6,276 nucleotides of DNA from Ruminococcus flavefaciens (GTDB lineage Bacteria; Bacillota_A; Clostridia; Oscillospirales; Ruminococcaceae), in contig SFFP01000116.1 of NCBI GenBank assembly GCA_004556875.1, positions 1 through 6,276 of the forward strand, written 5' to 3'. The notes under the pieces are model-generated. The model saw only the letters and a program-made list of their open reading frames with translations. It did not search any database and was not told the origin of the DNA. Each line of letters starts with the position of its first letter. Within the stretch, counting starts at the first letter, position 1. Both the position numbers and the translations under genes were made by a program. Shown piece by piece: positions 5,023 to 6,276 of this stretch.

Positions 5023-6276
5023 TGAGTCGGATTCATCGGTGTCCTCATCTTCTTCATCATCTTCTGTAAAGGCATCGGGATCAAGGGAAAATTCTTCATC
5101 ATCAGCGATCAGATCATCATCATCATCATCATCATTAAGGTCATCATCATAATCATCTTCAACTTCAAACAGGTATTTCAGCGGCTCCGTCCTCATGATA
5201 TCAGAGTCCACATCTAAGGCGAAATTGAATACCCATTCGAGCTTGTCTTCAATGAAATCGGATTCTCTTTTGTGATCCATTAAATATATGTGGAAAGCCT
5301 TGTCCAGTTCAAATTTTGCGAGTTTATCATCATTTTTAAGCAAATGACACAGCCCTCCGACATATAGTGCATCGGCATAAGACTCATATCTGGGTACAGT
5401 TCTTGGTCTGAGATTTGCAAGTGTATTAACGACTCTGTCAGCCCACGCAAGTGCTTCATCTGTTTTACAGGTCATGAGAAGCAAGTGAGCGTAACGGGTG
5501 ATGACACGGCATTGTTCCACTTTTCCGCCGTTATCAAGGTCAAGACCTTCAAACAGTTCTATACCTCTTTGGTAGGCTTCATACAATTCTTCGGTGGAAT
5601 CAGCCGTTTCCGAATATTCAAGGTAATAGGCATAGCTGCTTACAGCTTCTGCTTTCAGATATTCGTCATCAAGTGCCATGATATTTTCAAGAGCGCTTTT
5701 CTGAATATCTAACGCCTTGACATAATTTCTCTTTTCGGCTTCAATAGCAGCTTCCTCTATTTCTTGTATCGCAAGCTGTCTCGGCTCACTTAGTCCACGC
5801 AGGGCAAAGGTTCTTTCATTCAGTTCTTCCATACGGTCAACATCATGCATCCGCCAAAAGAATTTGAAACAGTCATAGGCAAGATCAACCGCTGCGGAGG
5901 CAGGCTTTACTATGGGGAAAAACGCAAACTCGGCTATGATATTTCTTACATCGCCGAAGTCGTATTGGATACTTTCATCATTGCCGATAAGTCTGATGCG
6001 GTCTATCAGCTCACGGCAGGTATTCTTGTCAGGTTTCAGGGCGCTGAAAACAATATTCAATATGAAATGGCGCATCTTTACCCTGCCGGTTGAAGTCTCT
6101 GATACAAAGCCTGCATCGATCAGATCGTCTATAGGCTGAACGCTTTTTAGTCCAAACATGGCTATGGCTGCATCTTTTCGTATGGGAGCTTCTACTGCGA
6201 CGTGCATCATGCATAAAACCTTGCGGTGAAGCTCCGATAATTCGGAAAAGCCGAACATATTTCTAAGGACACCGAT
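5005..6276 (-). CDS. C-terminal part of a large helical-repeat protein, possibly STAND/NB-ARC type, with polyacidic tail (5' end outside window)
   Basis: The minus-strand frame is open to the window edge and stops at TAA (5007-5005), giving at least 423 residues. An ATG at 6258-6256 has no ribosome binding site and is probably internal. The visible N-terminal part (FSELSELHRKVLCMMHVA, then a short helix-turn-helix-like stretch ending DDLIDAGFV) resembles the winged-helix region that follows the ATPase core in STAND/NB-ARC proteins. Then come helical pairs with TPR-like spacing, for example AEAVSSYAYYLEYS and ADALYVGGLCHLLKNDDKLA. The last roughly 55 residues are almost all Asp, Glu and Ser, including seven Asp in a row. 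The ATPase core itself, if present, lies beyond 6276, so the family call is tentative. A TPR regulator without an ATPase domain is the main alternative. Codon use is more AT-rich than in the mob genes. It overlaps the opposing gene by 18 nt. Confidence 0.75.
   Translation of the reverse strand: MGVLRNMFGFSELSELHRKVLCMMHVAVEAPIRKDAAIAMFGLKSVQPIDDLIDAGFVSETSTGRVKMRHFILNIVFSALKPDKNTCRELIDRIRLIGNDESIQYDFGDVRNIIAEFAFFPIVKPASAAVDLAYDCFKFFWRMHDVDRMEELNERTFALRGLSEPRQLAIQEIEEAAIEAEKRNYVKALDIQKSALENIMALDDEYLKAEAVSSYAYYLEYSETADSTEELYEAYQRGIELFEGLDLDNGGKVEQCRVITRYAHLLLMTCKTDEALAWADRVVNTLANLRPRTVPRYESYADALYVGGLCHLLKNDDKLAKFELDKAFHIYLMDHKRESDFIEDKLEWVFNFALDVDSDIMRTEPLKYLFEVEDDYDDDLNDDDDDDDLIADDEEFSLDPDAFTEDDEEDEDTDESDSSDKIK
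5113..5133 (-). repeat. GAT trinucleotide repeat encoding a run of seven aspartates
   Basis: Seven perfect ATC units on the plus strand (GAT on the coding minus strand) encode D7 in the acidic tail. Further imperfect TCATCA runs flank it (about 5039-5160). Being in whole codons, slippage would change the length of the tail without breaking the frame. Confidence 0.85.

Noticed and set aside
5485..6139. Plus-strand open frames opposite the acidic-tailed gene (5485-5712, 5845-6093, 5912-6139)
   Set aside because: They are short, without ribosome binding sites, and antisense to a long frame with clear helical-repeat character.

Overview
The window looks like DNA from a gut-type Gram-positive anaerobe of the Clostridia (Ruminococcus/Oscillospiraceae-like). 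This rests on the strong AGGAGG-type ribosome binding sites, a TTG start, and the kind of actin-partition plus MobC/relaxase module that is common in mobile elements of that group. The exact taxon is an inference.

Layout. Positions 1-1047 hold the 3' end of an AT-rich gene for a large, Asn/Asp-rich, probably extracellular beta-strand protein, closed by a strong terminator at 1075-1109. From about 1110 to 5022 runs a more GC-rich plus-strand module for plasmid or conjugative-element maintenance and transfer. It contains a promoter, a two-sided iteron array (1179-1243) that looks like a parC centromere, a ParM-family actin-like ATPase (TTG start at 1338), a small ParR-like adaptor (2260-2721), a 378-bp intergenic region holding an RP4-type oriT, MobC (3100-3444), a MOBP-type relaxase (3444-4664), and a coiled-coil protein with a C-terminal membrane segment (4261-5022). 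That last gene overlaps the relaxase 3' end in the +1 frame by about 400 nt. On the minus strand, 5005-6276 holds the 3' part of a large helical-repeat protein, perhaps a STAND/NB-ARC-type ATPase, with a very acidic tail. It converges on and overlaps the mobilization gene by 18 nt.

How the parts fit. ParR would bind the iterons and couple the DNA to ParM filaments for segregation. MobC and the relaxase would assemble at oriT and nick the minus strand next to a perfect 8-bp hairpin. The predicted polarity sends the parMR side into the recipient first and the mob genes last. The overlapping membrane protein may tether the relaxosome, as MobB does in RSF1010. No integrase, replication protein, coupling ATPase or attachment site is visible, so the limits of the element and whether it is integrated cannot be settled here.

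The observations most worth following are the iteron array, the oriT with its predicted nick, and the long relaxase/membrane-protein overlap, where third-position GC suggests that the second frame, not the relaxase frame, is the one under normal codon use.
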